Shown here: in pieces, positions 51,046 to 62,644 of the stretch
Numbering within the stretch: the stretch's first letter is position 1
Layout of the letters: the number at the start of each line of letters is the position of its first letter
Assembly: GCA_014058105.1 (NCBI GenBank)
Contig: JACGCM010002893.1
Span: 868,001 to 932,000 of the forward strand
From: Kingdonia uniflora
Lineage: Eukaryota > Streptophyta > Magnoliopsida > Ranunculales > Circaeasteraceae
DNA length: 64,000 nt
Direction: 5' to 3'
Notes under the pieces: model-generated
Seen by the model: only the letters and a program-made list of their open reading frames with translations
What the model was told of the DNA's origin: nothing
Databases searched by the model: none
Made by a program: the position numbers and the translations under genes

Positions 51046-54043
51046 CTACCTCCAAGTAGAACCACCAAGTTTAATCACTTCATCCGTACTAGTATCCTTA
51101 GAAGCTTTTCCTGTGCTACTGTCGCCTCTGACATCACCATCACCATAGAGATCCATCAACTTGGCCAAACTACTAGATGTTGATGGTGCCTTTCCCTTTC
51201 TGTCTCTGAACGGACTTGAATGATTATCCGAGTATGATGTGCGAGCTTGAGAACTCCTGCTCCTGCTCCTGCTTCTACTTCTACTTCTACTTCTACTCTT
51301 TCCATGAGAACCAGATTCTCTATGCCTACTACTCTCCCGAATGCTGCTTTCTCTCTCGGGATACTTGGACTTGTGATGGTCTCTAGTATCACGATTACTC
51401 CCATGTCGATCATATGCATTTCTCCTCCCTTTGTCCCTATCTCGCTCCCCATCCCTCCAGTCTCTACCTAAACGGCCTTGATCATATGACTCACGATTTC
51501 GACTGCGATACCTTTCCACATCATCACTGCAGTCTCTATCAGGAAGAGGTGGTGGAAGACTACGTCTAACTGGAGAAGAATCTCTAGTGGATGCACGATG
51601 AGGAGCTCGTTGACCGAACGAGACTGAAAGGGAAGCTTTGACGGAAGGTGGCCGACGAGCAGTATCATCAGATCCTAGACGACTGGAATCCCCAGTCACA
51701 CCAGAGAGCTTAGTGGGGAGCTTCAATCTTTCGAGGTTGGAAATAATCTGCCGCAGAACTGGGACAGGGATGCGGGGGAAGAGGGTATCAAAGTAGTACT
51801 GCAATAACATCAATTAGAGTGTCAGTCATCTGCCTCTTAAGTTACAAAATGCAAATAAAATAAAATAAAATGTATATGCTTATTTAAATTAACACAAGCA
51901 TGTTCATAGAGAATCATAGTGATTCTGTGTCGGATATCAAACCAACCTCATTACAGTATCTAGATAAACATGCTAATAACAACAGAAGTGCCTACTACAA
52001 TTAATCAATTGAACATAAATGATTGGAGCTCATATCAAAACCCTAGACAAAATGGAATTATTGGATCTTATTAACAAGTAATAGATAAAACTTACAGTCG
52101 CCAAGATTGTTTGTGTTCTTAACTACATATTGCTAGGGTGATACCACAACGATAACAACGACAACAGATTTTTTTTTTTTTATTTTTTTTGCGATCCTAG
52201 GTTGGTCATTTGACTTCTACGCCTTTAAGATTCGTTTTCACGAGTATTTGTCTAACCTTCTCTTTTCTAAAAGTGACCTGTTATAGTTAATTCAATGATA
52301 TTTTCTTTTAAAGGAAACTGTTACGAAAAAAATAAAATAAAAAATCCAATGACACTATTAATGCATAATAAAAGATCTCAAAATATTAATTTCATGAAGG
52401 CTTGATTGATATTTTCTTCGGAAGGAAACAGGAAAAAGATAAGGAGGATTCACTGCATGCAAGTATATAGGGCTATGCTAAAACAAATCAGCTAAGATTA
52501 GGATAGATCTCCTCTTCTATCTTCAGGTCACTAGTTTCCGATATTGGTTTCTCTTTAATTTTTGTGAACGTTACGTAATTAGTAGTCTCTATTTTAAATA
52601 AGTTGGTTCATTTTAAATACCAAGATTATTTGCGACAATTTTAACTTATCAATATTTATCAGAAACAAACCACAAAATAGATCGCATAATAGAACCATAA
52701 AAAGCAACTAAAGAAAGGAAGAAAAGAGATTTAGTAATGCCAGCAATTTTTTATAAATATGGAATTGGGATTTTCTGAAGAACAAAAATGGCGTTAACAG
52801 GCATTTGAAATGACTGGATTTTTAATTGGATAATCACCTCTTCTTTTCCACTGATTTCAAAGCTCCAAGTGGATATATTGGTTGCTCTACCACACAGGAA
52901 GCATGTAGATTTTTGATGTAGAAGAGGTGACAAGAACAATCCACCAAACTGCAGCAGGGCAAAGTCCACGGTGGGTCAACAGAACCAAATGGTACCAGCA
53001 GAGCAGAGTCCGCAGTCGGCTGGTCAACCAGTAACAACTGATTATTTTTTTTGGTTTTTTTTTTTTGCATTGTTCCAAGTTCTCGTCTTGTAAGCTTTCT
53101 TTAAGAAACTATAGGTTATAGGAGATGAGTACGCACGTGTTTGATGTAGGAGAGGTAATGAAACCAATCAACCAAACTGAAGATGGATCAACCTGATGAC
53201 AAAAGCAAGGTACTGGTAATAGGTTTGGAAACTTTAAGAGATTTATCAGTTCGAGTCGTACATGCAGGTTTATGATGCAGGCGAGAAAGGTATAAAGACT
53301 GGTCGAGTTGCTGAAGCGCAGAAGCAGGGATGGTTCAATGCTGGTCGATAAACTAATTCATGAGTAAATTGATATAAATGACAGCAGTACACCAGGGCGT
53401 ACAGTCGGTCGACCAATCCCATAACAGATGATTTTCTTTGCATTGGTCTAAGTCCTGGTTGGAAACCTTCTTTAATGAATTAATTGGTTCTAGGAGTTTA
53501 TTAGACAGGTTTGGGAGAATGTCACTGTTTTAGGAGGTATCTATGAGACTGCTGGGGGAGAGAGATACATATCCCAAAGCAACCTCCAAAGGATAAGCTC
53601 CTCAGGCCCACAAAAGGTCTTATTATAAAGGACATACACATTACTGCCCCATCCAAATTTGATAAAAGGTGAACGCTAATCCTTCTAAGTCTAGCAGATT
53701 TCATTACACATGTATAGATAAAATTGATCGCTTGCATATTTGAAAGTTAGTGACCATTCTAACAACTATGAAAATTATGAAGTTGGGAGAACCTCACCTG
53801 TCCAAGAAGCAAATCACGTACATAGACGCCCATTGTTGTCGTCCGACCATTTGATCCAGGAGAAAATTCCTAAAAAACAAAAACAACAAATCATTACTAA
53901 ATTGAACGAATCGCCGAGTGTAACTACATCCAGGTAATAGCTGATCATCTGTGATCAAAATGAAAAAGAAGACAATAGAAATTGGAATACAAACAATGAC
54001 GCAAATTACTTCATGGAAGAGAAAGAAAGAGGCACCAAGAAAG

Positions 54044-54074
<31 letters not shown>

Positions 54075-57000
54075 AAGTTGGACTTTTGTCCCTGCATTTC
54101 CCTATTCTTGAAATAATTTCTTTTTTATTCCAATCTCAACTTTCATAGGCATAAACAATGTAACAAATTGGGGGGCTCTTACACCTAACCCTGTTCAGAA
54201 TTTCCCTAGTACTCAATCTCTATTAACGAATTCACTTATAAATTGTCTTGGAAACTAAAAAATCGATCCAGAGGCAACCAAAAACAACACTTGCGCCTAA
54301 CGCCACCCATGATACTGTCCACATATCCTTTATAGAGTGTCAGCCTAATGTTTTTTACTTTGCTCCGCCTTACAACTGTTAACGAAGGCCACAACTAGAT
54401 TTTAGAGAAAGAGGAGATCCTAAGATTTTGCTGGCTCTGACACCAGATTTTGATGCAAGTTACCCTGCAGAATAGAGAAAAGGAGATGCATCAAGAGATA
54501 GCATTGGGACATTAATCCTTGCGTTTCCTTGTTCTTTAAGTAATTTATTCTTTATTCCAAACTCAACTTTTGATTGTACTAAATCATGAAGAATATAACA
54601 CGTAGGGGATAGGGCATTTTTTTCACAAAAGGTTAGCGCCCTTTATTCATAGTTACATAACCCTAACTAGACTTTTGCAAGAAATCCATCTCCTTTTAAG
54701 CATATCCCCATATATATTAGGTAAGTGAATAATCATCCTCTTAATTAATACTAAAAGCAAATAAAATCTTAGAGCCCGTTTGTTTGCATTGGATGTTTCG
54801 AATATCCAAGATATCTATTTGAATATTTATGTTTGACGTGCAAATATTTGTCAAAAGAATATTTGAGAAATCCCAAAATTAAGCTAAAAAAAGATATCTA
54901 AAAAATCCATGGGGACCCCATAGATTTCTGAGATATCCAACGTTCTTACTCCAACTCTCTTTCTCTCGTCACTTCTCTCAAATACGTTTCTTTCTCCTCA
55001 CCAAACTCAATTACACTCACTCCTCCCTCCCTATCTCTCCCTCTCTTCCCCTTCATCTCTTTCTTTTACTTGAGCAACACCAAGCATTTGCTCTCGTGTT
55101 CTTCATTATTGGTTTTTTTTTCTATAGTTATTATTGTTGAAGAAATATAATTTATGCATTTGTTATCAACTACGGCCGATGATGTACCTTTATGTTTCAT
55201 TGAGGAAATACAACCGTTTTTCTATAAACACGAGGTTGTGTGCTTGACTTAATCATACACCATGTGTCACGAGCTAAGTTACTTGTATTCGTATTCTCCA
55301 AAGAACACCTATTTTTCAAGAGGCTCATAACATTTAAAGCCATGGCTTAAGCGAATATGTTGATAGTTAACTCATAAAACCGATCTTGCCATCTTACTAG
55401 TAATTTATGTAAAGAACTAATTTATAACTGCATGAACTTATTCGTGTCGATTCTCCTATATCAATTTGCTTCATTTAGTCAAAAAAGTTGCATGGTATCC
55501 ATACTATTAATGAAAAATATAGGAGCTAAATAACACCCAACCTTTTAATTTGAATATTGAAAAGATTATATGGAAAATTACAACAAATTTTGAGAGAATT
55601 ATCAATTACGTTATTTGCATTGCCAAACATAAATTTTCAAGATATCTATACCAATACATTCTTTACCAAACAAGATCGCATATATCTCAAATATTTTATT
55701 CCAAGAATATCTCGACAACCGAGATATCCAATTTATGAGATATTTAGTTACCAACGGACCATTAAGAAGCTTGGAACTACAATACGCTCTAGGGTATTGC
55801 AGGGTATATCAACATCAGGAGAGGAGAGACACACACCAAAACAAATGCTTGCGCTTACGCCTATCATCAACGCCAAAATCTCTAGGGTTTTGCAGCGATT
55901 CGTGGTAAGACATCCACTTAACATCAAACAACATTAATCATTAAAGTGGGTGCAAGTCCCCAATGCAATTTGATGGAACAAACAAAAGATGAGAAGAAGC
56001 TGAAAACAACTTGAATTGAGAAAACGACTAAGACCACAAGCCTGTTATGAGAATTTGACGCTACTAAAAACGCTCCACAAGTCACAAATTCTTAAAGCCT
56101 CCAGAAAAATTGTAGGGCGAATACAAAATAAAAGCCAAAAATCAACTACCCCGTCATAATAACATGAGCATCATCTTGAATATCCATAATACGCCCGCAA
56201 GCTACAAACGTGAACATATACGTATCAAAGACTCAGCAAAATCAAAGAAATTTTCAAATCTGGAGCATGCCGAACATTGGTCAACGTTCTCAAGTTGCCA
56301 GTAAACATCATGATTCAAATTGTTCCTATCCAAAGGGTCTCACAGGCTGGACCTCTACCCCCTTAAGACTGCACCACCATATCAAAATAGTTGACGTAAG
56401 AAATTCCTAAATACATGAGATATAGTCGAAAATACATTTAGCATCGCATAGTAAGTCATCCCCGGGTGACATCACCACTTAACATGTTCCTCACCAAATA
56501 ATTACCTACTACAGTAGTATCCTAGGCACAATTATTCTTTTCAAGTATCCTATGAAAATTACTCTTGATATGCCCCTTCCTATAAAAGTAATAATAAGAC
56601 CTTACGATTTTGATCCAAAATCCTTCTGACTTCCCTTTACAAATAGAACCTCCCCCTGTGAGTCAATGTGAGTCAATATTGGAGGGCTTCATCCTGAAAT
56701 CCACGGTAGAAGTGCTAAAACATCATCCAAATCAATGGACTCCCTTAACGCAACGTAGTTATGAGATGCCAATAATTCCTATGAGGTTGAGTATTGGAAG
56801 TCAAAGAGAGAGAGAGAGTTAACATCTCTCATCTATTATTAACAATGGGTAAAACAGTTAACAACCTAAAATAATGTCTATAACATTTCCCCTTTAATTG
56901 CACGTGGGACGACGTGTAGAACAACTACAATAAGAAAATTAAATATATTATAACAGTCCTTTTTAAGGTGGAGCGTAGATATCAAACATACCCCGCTTGG

Positions 57001-60000
57001 CACATAAATACATAAATAAGTGAGATAAAGGCTAAGCTGATCAAGAAGAGGTGAACATGTAGAGTAAGGACCTACTTGTTTATCAACCCAATATGAATAA
57101 AGCGATTATCTAACCTGCAACAACCCATTGCTAAAACCCCAACATCTAACTTCCTCCCTCTCATATCAAAATTATTATGGAAAAATGTTGGATGATGTTG
57201 GCCCCAAAGGGCTATCAAGAATCTCAATTTCCTATGGTATTAGTCAAATTATTTAAAAAAAACGAGTTGTTTACATTGTTGAGGGACGAGGCATGTTGGT
57301 ATCAAGTAAACATGGTGGAGATGGCAACATTTTTACTACAATTGGACTTGGACTTGAAATTTCCCATGTATCATACACCTCGACGACTGTTTCTTCTCCA
57401 TAACTCTCTAAGTTCCCCCAACTCTCTCCAAATACATATGCAACTCCCCACAAACATAAATCCATCTCTCTATCGTCTACTCTCTCTCTCTAAAAAACTT
57501 CGAACCATTCGTGGACTTGAATTTTCCAGGTGATCTCAACAATGAAAAATTGAAGATTACTCAATAATGGTGATCTCTCTCTTTTTCCTTCCCCCGTTTG
57601 ATTCTTAACATATAAAATGCCATGATTTCCACAGGATCCAATTTTATGATTCGAGGAAAACTCAACATTAAAACGAAATCCGGTATTATCTCTTTTATAG
57701 TTTGATTTGGTCATGGGTTCTACATGGTTTTGATGGATAGACTCCAATTTAATGTTTACTAATTAAATTGGTACTTTTGTGTGGGCTACTGGGGTTATCA
57801 TCATAATTGGTAGTTTTCTAAATGGGTTATTAGGATTTTTTATTTTTATTTTTGAAAGAGGAAGCTGGGGTTAGGCAAGGACCCCCATCAGATTTATAAC
57901 AAACTGAAGAATTACAACCTATGAGAAAAACCTAGAGCAATCTACTTTACAGAGGTTAACTAGATCAAAAGAAAAATAAGAAAACAATAACAAAGGATCT
58001 GTACAATGATTGATTATGTATCCTGTGGTCTTATTTGAGCTGGCTGTTATTAGGATTTTGAATGGGTTACTGGGGTTGGGTTGGGTTACTGATATTTATC
58101 TCAAATATCTCTAACTTTCTCATGGTAATAATAACTGTGGTTTGTGGTATTAGAGTTCTCGGTCATATCTAGATGTTGTGGTGTATATATTTGCGAATGC
58201 ATTTGATGAGTTTGAAGGGAGGCAATCCTTAGGGCCAATTAACTAGCAAATAAAATCTTGATGTAGGGTTAATTTGCTTTTTATCGTACAAAGCATTGTA
58301 TATAGATTGTTATATATTTTTTTCTTACCATGACTATTATGTGATATCTGAGTATAGAAATGAAATTCTTAATGTTTTGTGCATGAACAACCCTATGATA
58401 CATTTTGAGGTTTTTGTTGTGAAGGTTATGTACTCCCTATTATCGGAGTTGTTGTGCATTATTCCCGCTACATATTCTTTTGTGAAGTTGGTGCAAACAG
58501 TTGTTATAAATTATATTAATTCAAATTATTCGTGTTGATATCCTCCTCAATTCTCATTTCTTTTTATTGATGTGGATATGTAGTGTATTATTCTGTAGTT
58601 TTACAACTTTAATAGTTAGTGGGAAAAAAACTTTCGTAAGAAAATATATTTTTTTTCATCATATATTGGGTTGAAAACACGAGGTTAATGGACAATTTTT
58701 TTAGCGCCGGAGGTGAGTTAATGTATTAACCGTACCAAGCCACGAGTAGTACTAGTATTCAATATATGCTAAGAACTACATATCATATCATAAGAAAAGG
58801 AAATTAATGGATAAATTTGTTGATGTATTCACCGTGGCGAGTCACGGGTAGTACTAGTATTCATTCATATCATTCTCTTATGATCTTATATGTAGTTCTT
58901 AGCATATATTGAATACTAGTATTACTCGTGGCTCACCACGGTGAATACATAAACTAAGAACTACATATCAAATCATCTTGAAATCCACGGTAGAATTACG
59001 AAAACATCATCTAAATCAATGGACTCTCTTAACGCAACGTAGTTATGAGATGCCAATAATTCTTATGAGGATGAGATTATTGGAAGTCAAAGAGAGAGTG
59101 AGTTCACATCTCTCATCTATACCCAATTATTAACAATGGGCGGAACAGTTAACCTAAAATAATGTCTATAGCATTTCCCCTTTAATTACACGTGGGACGA
59201 TGTGTAGAACAACTACAATAAGAAAAATAAATATATTATAACAGTCCTTTTTAAGGTGGAGCTTAGATATCAAACATACCCCGCTTGGCACATAAATACA
59301 TAAATAAGCGAGATAAAGGCTAAGCTGATCAAGAAGAGGTGAACATGTAGAGTAAGGACCTACTTGTTTATCAACCCAATACGAATAAAGCGATAAGACT
59401 TCTTCAATGCGCTTACTTTGCTCGTGGAAAATCAGATTACTAGCAACATAAAAAAGCGACTTTATTATCGCAGAATATCTGCATCGAAGACGAAACCATA
59501 TGACCCATTTCTTGAAGAAGAGAACGTACCAAAATAATTTCTGAAGTTATATGTCCTAATAACACGATATTCCGCTTCAGCATGGAACGAAAAAGCACTT
59601 GTTATTCTTACTCCGCCAAGTCACAAAACTTCAGTCAAGTATAGTACAATATCCAAATTTTTGAACTCCCAAAAATCAATTTGGATATGTTAACTCTATG
59701 TCAGCTCTCCAAATTTTCAGTAACCATTGCATGAATTGGGGATCCGAGTCGGACATTCCACATTCGAATTGGAGGAATTTTTACCAGACAAGAAAATTGA
59801 TCTAAATGTAATCTAGTTGAAACATCAAGTAAAGTTGGGAAGATGAAGTTCCCAGGGTAGATTGCATGCAATGAATTGAGCACATAAGTCTAGAATAGAA
59901 GTTAAAAGGAGAAGATACCTCGTCGTCTCTAACATAAGGCTCAAACCAGCCCCATAGAGTCTTTGGATCAGCAACATATCTTAAATAAAGGAATCCAATC

Positions 60001-60360
60001 TGCAAAAAAACAGTTGTTAAGTATGGATACATACATGTAGTAGTTGAGAGTTGAGAGTTGAGATTTAGTTACGGCTCTAATGTAAGGAGAATCTAGATGC
60101 TTGAGCAAAGCGTGCATTTGGTTGACAGTGATTTTCATGGTAAAGAATTTGTAGAGAAGACAGATAGAAGTAGAAGGTCCTCTGCAATTCCCAGTCATCC
60201 ATGGTTCCACATGATCGACTTGATTGTAGATCTCATCAACTACTTCGTGGTATGTTTTCAATCTGTATAGCTCTTTGAAGTAATCAGAAGAGAGAATGTT
60301 CATACAAAGAACCTTCTCTAACAATGATTCAATCGATTTTCCCGAAGATTGTATCTCCAT
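51046..60360 (-). CDS. PRP38-type pre-mRNA splicing factor with RS tail
   Basis: Plant PRP38 family protein (Arabidopsis At2g40650 type, from memory), a factor of the spliceosomal B complex needed around tri-snRNP activation; nuclear. Four minus-strand exons: 60360-60073, 59999-59919, 53869-53798, 51798-51046, giving 397 residues. The PRP38 domain (about 10-165) shows NILSSDYFKELYRLKTYHEV-like sequence, EPWMTGNCRGPSTSICLLYK, HLDSPYIRAIGFLYLRYV, W-x-W-x-E-P-Y-x-x-D-x-E and DLLLGQYYFDTLFPRIPVP. The remaining half is charged and low-complexity, ending in an RSRS repeat and many R/D/E/S residues, typical of SR-type interaction regions. A short conserved end L-A-K-L-M-D-L-Y-G and STWR closes it. 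Intron 2 (53870-59918) is 6 kb and repeat-rich; intron 3 is 2 kb. No coding break was seen. Confidence 0.93.
52880..53500. repeat. Diverged tandem repeats in PRP38 intron 3
   Basis: Related blocks occur at about 52915-53125, 53140-53260 and 53270-53500. Each opens with GATGTAG/GATGCAGG-AGAGGT-like sequence and continues through (A/G)CCAA(T/A)C...AAACTG-like text. The outer two share TAACA(A/G)-TGATT, TTTGCATTG, AAG-TTCT and TTCTTTAA segments. Similarity is partial, so this is an old duplication. Confidence 0.5.
54047..54074. repeat. G28 homopolymer
   Basis: An uninterrupted run of 28 G on the plus strand in PRP38 intron 2 (28 C in the transcript). Homopolymers of this length are rare in plant DNA and prone to sequencing or assembly error. 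Confidence 0.9.
54772..55768. mobile_element. Possible hAT-like MITE (about 1 kb)
   Basis: The left end GAGCCCGTTTGTTTGCATTGG and the inverted right end GGTCCGTTGGTAACTAAAT resemble GGGCCCGTTTGGTAAC-type hAT MITE ends. The subterminal regions are inverted copies rich in GATATC, GATATCC and CGAATATCC-type motifs (54795-54890 with 55640-55745). No coding content. The exact target duplication was not resolved. Confidence 0.5.
56690..57114. repeat. Direct repeat, left copy (about 420 bp)
   Basis: Runs from CATCCTGAAATCCACGG to AATAAAGCGAT and is repeated in the same orientation at 58971-59394 at roughly 90% identity by eye. The spacer is 1.86 kb. The layout fits an LTR pair or a duplication flanking an insertion. 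The expected TG...CA ends, primer-binding site and coding region were not seen. Confidence 0.8.
58735..58955. repeat. Imperfect inverted repeat between the direct repeats
   Basis: About 65 bp at 58741-58805 (through GCCACGAGTAGTACTAGTATTC and ATGCTAAGAACTACATAT) pairs with 58883-58935 in inverse. A third partial copy of the CACGGGTAGTACTAGTATTC motif lies in the loop at 58835-58862. This gives a hairpin with a loop of about 80 nt. It lies immediately left of the right direct repeat. Confidence 0.7.
58971..59394. repeat. Direct repeat, right copy (about 420 bp)
   Basis: Second copy of the block at 56690-57114. It differs by scattered substitutions and small indels, for example in the GA-repeat and around the TCATCTAT segment. 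It lies about 0.5 kb from PRP38 exon 2 inside intron 2. Confidence 0.8.
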
Positions 60361-60611
60361 AGATAGCTGGAACCCTAAAACAAAAACAAATACAAATACA
60401 AATACAAATTAGATAGATAGATAGATGATGGTTTCAATTATAACAAAACCCTAGAATCTCAATTCTCACCTTGATGTAATTGATTTTATTATTCACCTAC
60501 TTACAACAACACCAGATGATGATAAGAGACGATGTCGACTAAAACTTGCGTTGTTTTTGTTTATACCGCAATGCACAGTGAAAACGATCAGAAAACTTCT
60601 TTACTTATTTA

Positions 60612-60742
60612 GAGCATCTCCATGGGTTGAGTTTCTTTATCATAAGAAACCCAAAACTTATACTTTTTTGCTTCCAGCAGTCCCAAAAATTAGTGAGTTG
60701 TTCACCTGGACGTGCCATAACTCAACTGAGTATGGAGAGCTC
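60612..60742. mobile_element. Short MITE-like element (131 bp)
   Basis: The left end GAGCATCTCCATGGGTTGAGTT and the inverted right end GAGCTCTCCATACTCAGTTGAGTT pair well. GAGCATCTCCA is a common end of small plant MITEs. It lies about 250 bp upstream of the PRP38 start codon, so it may sit in its promoter. The longer open frame across it is incidental. Confidence 0.5.
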
Positions 60743-61087
60743 GCACTCAAAAAAAAAAAGTGGCCGTGGAGTTTAAAATATCGCACGGACTTCAAAATAC
60801 CGGTGCGACATTTTAAAGTCTACGGGGTGTACATAACATCGCGTCAAACTAATTTCTTCTCATCTCTTCTCTTCATCTTCTGTAGTTCTACTATATTTAT
60901 CACTCTCTCACTAGATTTTATCAGAAGTTACAGAGTAAACCAAATAGGACGACGGATATAAGATTGTTGATGACTTCATATCTTCCCCTTTATCTCGCTC
61001 ATACATATGATCTCCCACTTTATAAAACCCTCATATCCAAGGCTCCGATTACACCCAAATCTCTGTTTAAGATTTGCATAGGCAAAG

Positions 61088-61183
61088 ATGTCGAATTGGG
61101 ACGATGTTTGTAGCGGTGATGTTCTTCATCATGTTAATGTTAGGTTTGTGATTCAAGTGCAACCCCAGAAAAAATCGAATTGA
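61088..61183 (+). other. Short open frame with its own TATA box, possibly a truncated gene start
   Basis: A TATA box TATAAAAC at 61021-61028 is followed 60 bp later by an ATG opening a 31-codon frame starting MSNWDDVCSGDVLHHVNV. A possible donor (AG|GTTTGT) lies at 61142. It looks like a genuine first exon, but no matching downstream exon is visible. LTR-like sequence follows at about 61200. I do not recognise the protein. It may be the broken 5' end of a gene cut by insertion, or chance. Confidence 0.3.
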
Positions 61184-61199
61184 TTAGCATTGTTTGATT

Positions 61200-61560
61200 T
61201 CATTTTGAGATTTAGATTTTGTAATAGCCTAATTCTGGTACACGGGCTTAGCCTTTACACCAAATGTGCTTAGAACGATCAAGAATAACAGATAATAGAA
61301 AATAAGACGATTTAGCGTGGAAAACCCTTGAATGGATTAAAAACCACGACCTCTCCTGAGGATTTTGAGAAAGTGTTGATCTTATTCAGCTTGCTAGTCT
61401 ATTACAATAAACGTCTTGAGAATATGTGATGATAAAGTAAGAATTTTTCTACAATGATCGTTCTGTCCCTCATCTGCAGTTCTCCAGGTTCTTTTATAGG
61501 TCTCCTAATATGACCGTTTGATGGCCATAAAGTCCCTTAAAGATGGACGTTACAAAGTAA
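61200..61560. other. LTR-like fragment
   Basis: Contains GCGTGGAAAACCC and AAAACCACGACC, motifs frequent in plant Copia-type LTR ends and leaders, but no paired terminal repeat was found. Nothing coding was seen. Confidence 0.3.
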
Positions 61561-61654
61561 GTGTGAGATATTCTTTGACCAGGTTGTGTAACGTTTCGGC
61601 CTTTATTGCTGTACAACGGCTCTATTGCTGACTATGTATCTTGCGCAGGCCAAA

Positions 61655-62090
61655 CTTCTGGTACAGAGGTCAAAAGTGATATCTCAAACTGGGAAAGTTT
61701 GGTAGGCCGGACTGCTGTTGTAGAGGTCAAAAGTAATAACTCGAACTGGGGAAAGTTTGGTGACGTCTTTAGTAGTGTTTCCTATGTACTGATAAGATCG
61801 AGGGCGAGGTTTGAGTTCGAGATACGAAGTAAGCTATTACAAGACGACTCTCAACCAATAGCATGAGTATTGCTAGGGATGAGTGGTATTGGTTGAGAAA
61901 TTCGTTCTGTATATGGTTGTGACTGTGCCACGTATTTTGTTGCTGAGGTTAAAAGTTCGTCTGCAGCTCGAAGATAAAGCATGAGGTTGTGATGCGGAAT
62001 AAGCCACTACAACCGCCCCCTCTCAACCAAAAGTACGAGAATGATTGTAGGCGAGTGGTGTTGGTTGAGAAGAATCAATAAATACTGTTG
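61655..62090. repeat. Diverged direct repeats upstream of small gene B
   Basis: Two nested patterns. First, GAGGTCAAAAGTGATATCTC and GAGGTCAAAAGTAATAACTC, about 60 bp apart (61665 and 61721), each followed by AACTGGG(G)AAAGTTTGG. Second, a block of about 90 bp at 61815-61905 (AAGC-ATTAC, CTCTCAACCAA, GAGTGGT-TTGGTTGAGA) recurs diverged at about 61980-62070. The block ends about 250 bp before the B-gene ATG and could hold regulatory repeats. Confidence 0.5.
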
Positions 62091-62242
62091 TTAAACCGGG
62101 TTACATTTCCTATGTCAATGCATGAATCTCTGTTGGTGTCTGTTGGGTTTTCAAGAGCTAATAACTGTAGTCAAATATTGTTGCCTGGGGAATCCTTTTG
62201 GCATTGGGAATTTGTAGAGTCTGCTTTGAATGTTGTTTAGTG

Positions 62243-62249
62243 TATAAAA
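62243..62249 (+). promoter_or_regulatory. TATA box of right small gene B
   Basis: TATAAAA 81 bp before the ATG at 62324, in a good plant TATA context. It supports an independent transcription unit. Confidence 0.55.
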
Positions 62250-62323
62250 GGTACTCTTAGTTGAGTTTTGAGGAGCAAACCCTTCGTTTCTGATTTATTC
62301 TTCATTATTTTCTTGCAACGACA

Positions 62324-62644
62324 ATGGTGACAACTAGGACTCATGCCCGAGAGTCGAGGATCCGGAGGAAGATGGAGGAATTGCGTATCAGGTATTTCGA
62401 TTATCAACTGTTGCATCTGACCACTCCCATTCATGTGTCTCCCACTTTTCATTGTATATCCAATGAAGATGTGATAGAGGCAGAGGATGATTACTACCAG
62501 ATGGTACGTTTTCATTACTTGGTGACATATGAGGCTGAACGTCGTAACGGTCTTCATCTGCTGGCGGATGAGGCTGTTATAATTGAAGATGAAGCGGCAG
62601 GTGTTCGCCCGAGGGAGTCACGGCGATACCCTGCTAATGAGTAG
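62324..62644 (+). CDS. Small unknown-family protein, type B, right copy (intact)
   Basis: A 106-residue open frame of unrecognised function. It starts MVTTRTHARES, is followed by a basic stretch (RIRRK), then YFDYQLLHLTTPIHV, then an E-A-x-DDYYQMVRFHY block, an R-R-N then L-L-A-D-E segment, and an acidic then Arg-rich tail. No signal peptide or membrane segment. The left window end carries a frameshifted relative (1650-1965). The A-type frames at 63344 and 926 share the D-Y/R-F-x-x-x-x-F/R pattern, the LA-x-D/E, the acidic E-D step and the M-V-x-T-R start, so A and B look like paralogues. A TATA box lies 81 bp upstream. Conservation of residues across both copies suggests it once coded; whether it is expressed now is unknown. 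It could be part of an unclassified transposon. Confidence 0.5.
   Translation: MVTTRTHARESRIRRKMEELRIRYFDYQLLHLTTPIHVSPTFHCISNEDVIEAEDDYYQMVRFHYLVTYEAERRNGLHLLADEAVIIEDEAAGVRPRESRRYPANE

Noticed and set aside
51247..51668. Frames on both strands over the PRP38 RS tail
   Set aside because: Shadows caused by the RS-coding repeats; only the -1798 to -1046 phase frame continues the PRP38 domain.
60551..60961. 136-codon plus-strand open frame upstream of PRP38
   Set aside because: It has no recognisable motif, runs straight across a MITE-like element with inverted ends, and shows a skewed composition; chance frame.
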